Positions 62,260 to 64,000 of a stretch of DNA of 64,000 bases are shown here, piece after piece. The position numbers and the translations under genes were made by a program. Numbering within the stretch: position 1 is the first letter of the stretch; the number at the start of each line of letters is the position of its first letter. This DNA comes from Teredinibacter turnerae (GTDB taxonomy: Bacteria; Pseudomonadota; Gammaproteobacteria; Pseudomonadales; Cellvibrionaceae), in assembly GCF_037935975.1 (NCBI RefSeq), contig NZ_CP149817.1, positions 3,162,001-3,226,000 of the forward strand, given 5' to 3'. Under the pieces are notes generated by a model, which saw only the letters and a list, made by a program, of their open reading frames with translations, was not told where the DNA came from and ran no database searches.

Positions 62260-64000
62260 CTACTTAGGTGGTGGTGGAGCAAGGACTTCGCGGCTGCCGT
62301 TCGAACTCATTGGAGTGACAACACCCGCCATTTCCATATCTTCAATTAGCCGCGCAGCGCGGTTGTACCCTATGCGCAATTTTCGCTGCACAGAAGAGAT
62401 GCTGGCTTTGCGCGTTTCAGTCACAAATGCTACGGCTTCGTCGTACAGTGGATCGGACTCGGACTTGCCGTCCTCATCTCCCTCGGAACTGAACCCCGGT
62501 ACCGGGATGCTGGAAACCTCTTCGCTTAGAATATCGTCCAGGTAATCAGGTTCCCCGCGCTTTTTCCAATCCGCGACTACTTTATGCACTTCGTGGTCGT
62601 CAATAAACGCGCCGTGAACGCGCACGGTATGTGCGGTGCCCGGTGGCAAAAAGAGCATGTCACCGTGCCCGAGAAGTTGTTCCGCACCGCCTTGGTCCAG
62701 AATCGTTCGGGAATCGATTTTCGAAGACACCTGAAACGCCATTCGGGTCGGCACATTCGCCTTGATTAGACCAGTAATGACATCCACCGACGGGCGCTGG
62801 GTCGCCAGTATCATGTGGATACCCGCAGCCCGTGCTTTTTGGGCAATACGCGCGATCAACTGTTCCACCTTCTTGCCGACGATCATCATCATGTCGGCGA
62901 ATTCGTCGATCACCACCACAATAAACGGCATGGTGGTCAGATCCGGTGCGGTTGCGTTTTCCAGCTCGACCACGCCATCATCTTCGGGTGTCCAGAGTGG
63001 GTCGGGGATCGGCGCCCCGGCCTTCTCAGCGTCGCGCACTTTTTTGTTGTAACCGCTGATGTTCCGTACCCCGAGAGACGCCATCAACTTATAGCGCCGC
63101 TCCATCTCGCCTACGCACCAACGCAAACCGGTGGCGGCATCTTTCATGTCGGTAATCACCGGCGTCAGCAGATGAGGAATACCGTCGTACACCGACAATT
63201 CAAGCATTTTGGGGTCGACAAGAATCAGCCTCACCTCTTCTGGCGTTGATTTGTACAACATGCTCACCAGCATGGAGTTCACCCCAACCGATTTACCCGA
63301 GCCAGTTGTACCCGCCACCAACAAATGCGGCATACGCGCAAGATCGGCAACCACAGCCTCACCGGAAATATCATGCCCGAGCGCTAAGGTCAGTGGTGAC
63401 TTGGACTTATCGTACGCCTCCGCACCGATAACTTCGCTTAAGCGCACCATTTCGCGGTGCTCGTTGGGAATTTCCACTCCCACCACCGATTTACCTGGAA
63501 TCACCTCCACAACGCGCACACTGATCACCGCCAGCGAGCGCGCGAGATCTTTGGCCAAATTGGAAATTTTGCTGACTTTCACACCAGGCGCCGGTTGAAT
63601 CTCAAACCGGGTAACCACTGGCCCAGGCAGCACCGCCACCACATCCGCTATAACGCCAAAATCTTTCAGCTTTAGCTCCAGCAGACGCGACATGGCCTCC
63701 AGAGACTCTTCCGAGTAGCCTTTGTCGCTTTTCTTGTCTGCCGGTTCAAGTAACTCTAGCGGCGGCAAATCACCGACGGGCGGAGTATCGTCAAACTCCA
63801 GTTTCTGCTGTTTTTCCCGATTAACACGTTCGCTGGGTTCTGGCTTTTTCTTGGGTGGCTCAATTTTGGGTGGAATTTTTTCTTTCACTTTCGCCACGTG
63901 AACTTTGGCCGCTTCACGGCGTTGCGCCACCGCTGCTTGCGCTTCGCGTTGCTCCTGTTTAGCGCGCTTTCTTGCTTCACGCTTTTGCTTCACATGCGCA
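62260..64000 (-). CDS. ftsK: DNA translocase FtsK, C-terminal part (5' end outside window)
   Basis: About 580 residues are visible and the frame runs through the right edge; the N-terminal membrane domain is outside. Visible parts are the charged Lys/Glu/Pro-rich linker, the FtsK alpha-beta motor with [18 protein letters not shown] (Walker A) and [12 protein letters not shown] (Walker B), and the C-terminal gamma winged helix ([20 protein letters not shown]) that reads KOPS sites. It coordinates chromosome dimer resolution with cell division. It is the first gene of the visible ftsK-lolA-rarA-crcB-serS-cysG series. Confidence 0.96.
   Translation of the reverse strand, partial: AHVKQKREARKRAKQEQREAQAAVAQRREAAKVHVAKVKEKIPPKIEPPKKKPEPSERVNREKQQKLEFDDTPPVGDLPPLELLEPADKKSDKGYSEESLEAMSRLLELKLKDFGVIADVVAVLPGPVVTRFEIQPAPGVKVSKISNLAKDLARSLAVISVRVVEVIPGKSVVGVEIPNEHREMVRLSEVIGAEAYDKSKSPLTLALGHDISGEAVVADLARMPHLLVAGTTGSGKSVGVNSMLVSMLYKSTPEEVRLILVDPKMLELSVYDGIPHLLTPVITDMKDAATGLRWCVGEMERRYKLMASLGVRNISGYNKKVRDAEKAGAPIPDPLWTPEDDGVVELENATAPDLTTMPFIVVVIDEFADMMMIVGKKVEQLIARIAQKARAAGIHMILATQRPSVDVITGLIKANVPTRMAFQVSSKIDSRTILDQGGAEQLLGHGDMLFLPPGTAHTVRVHGAFIDDHEVHKVVADWKKRGEPDYLDDILSEEVSSIPVPGFSSEGDEDGKSESDPLYDEAVAFVTETRKASISSVQRKLRIGYNRAARLIEDMEMAGVVTPMSSNGSREVLAPPPPK

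Overview
The window looks like chromosome from a gammaproteobacterium, probably a marine Cellvibrionales-type organism such as the Saccharophagus/Teredinibacter group. This is inferred from moderate base composition and from the housekeeping run at the right end (ftsK-lolA-rarA-crcB-serS-cysG, all on the minus strand). No rRNA or tRNA genes were seen and the species cannot be fixed from this sequence alone.

Region 1 (1-38.8 kb, all minus strand) is a large biosynthetic gene cluster. In transcription order it holds: a 5303-residue trans-AT polyketide synthase with four KS domains and no integrated AT; an extended SDR reductase; a PLP-dependent alpha-oxoamine synthase (AONS); a free-standing ACP; a didomain acyltransferase that would supply the AT activity in trans; an MMPL/RND exporter; a periplasmic LolA-like partner; and an NRPS of at least 4916 residues that runs off the left edge. 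The genes from the PKS to the LolA-like protein are packed with gaps of 2-50 bp and form one apparent operon. The NRPS follows after 108 bp with its own candidate promoter. The NRPS reads half-C-A-T-E / C-A-T-E / C-A-T / C-A-T, so it should build a peptide of at least four residues whose first two are epimerised. The AONS, SDR and free ACP suggest that a polyketide chain is released, or joined to an amino acid, by decarboxylative Claisen condensation followed by keto reduction. That is a sphingoid-like or aminoketone chemistry, not thioesterase release.

Odd points in the cluster are a condensation-like C-terminal lobe at the end of the PKS directly after a KS with no ACP, another half-condensation domain at the start of the NRPS, a tandem ACP array whose third member lacks the phosphopantetheine serine, and a module with DH but no KR.

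Region 2 (38.8-41.3 kb) is AT-rich, with a tyrosine-recombinase gene that lacks its C-terminal catalytic part and a small hypothetical gene.

Region 3 (41.3-48.3 kb, plus strand) is a metal-resistance block. It has a Cys/His/Met-rich secreted protein, a CusB-type adaptor with a fused CusF-like domain, CusA, then, after a terminator-like hairpin, arsR-arsC-ACR3. No outer-membrane CusC is in the window.

Region 4 (48.5-57.1 kb) holds an M6-type metallopeptidase lipoprotein, a sodium/solute symporter, a MaoC-like hydratase, a complete tyrosine recombinase, glutathione reductase and a small Arg-rich hypothetical protein.

Region 5 (57.1-64 kb) is the housekeeping block: siroheme synthase, seryl-tRNA synthetase, the fluoride channel CrcB, RarA, LolA and the C-terminal part of FtsK, cut by the right edge.
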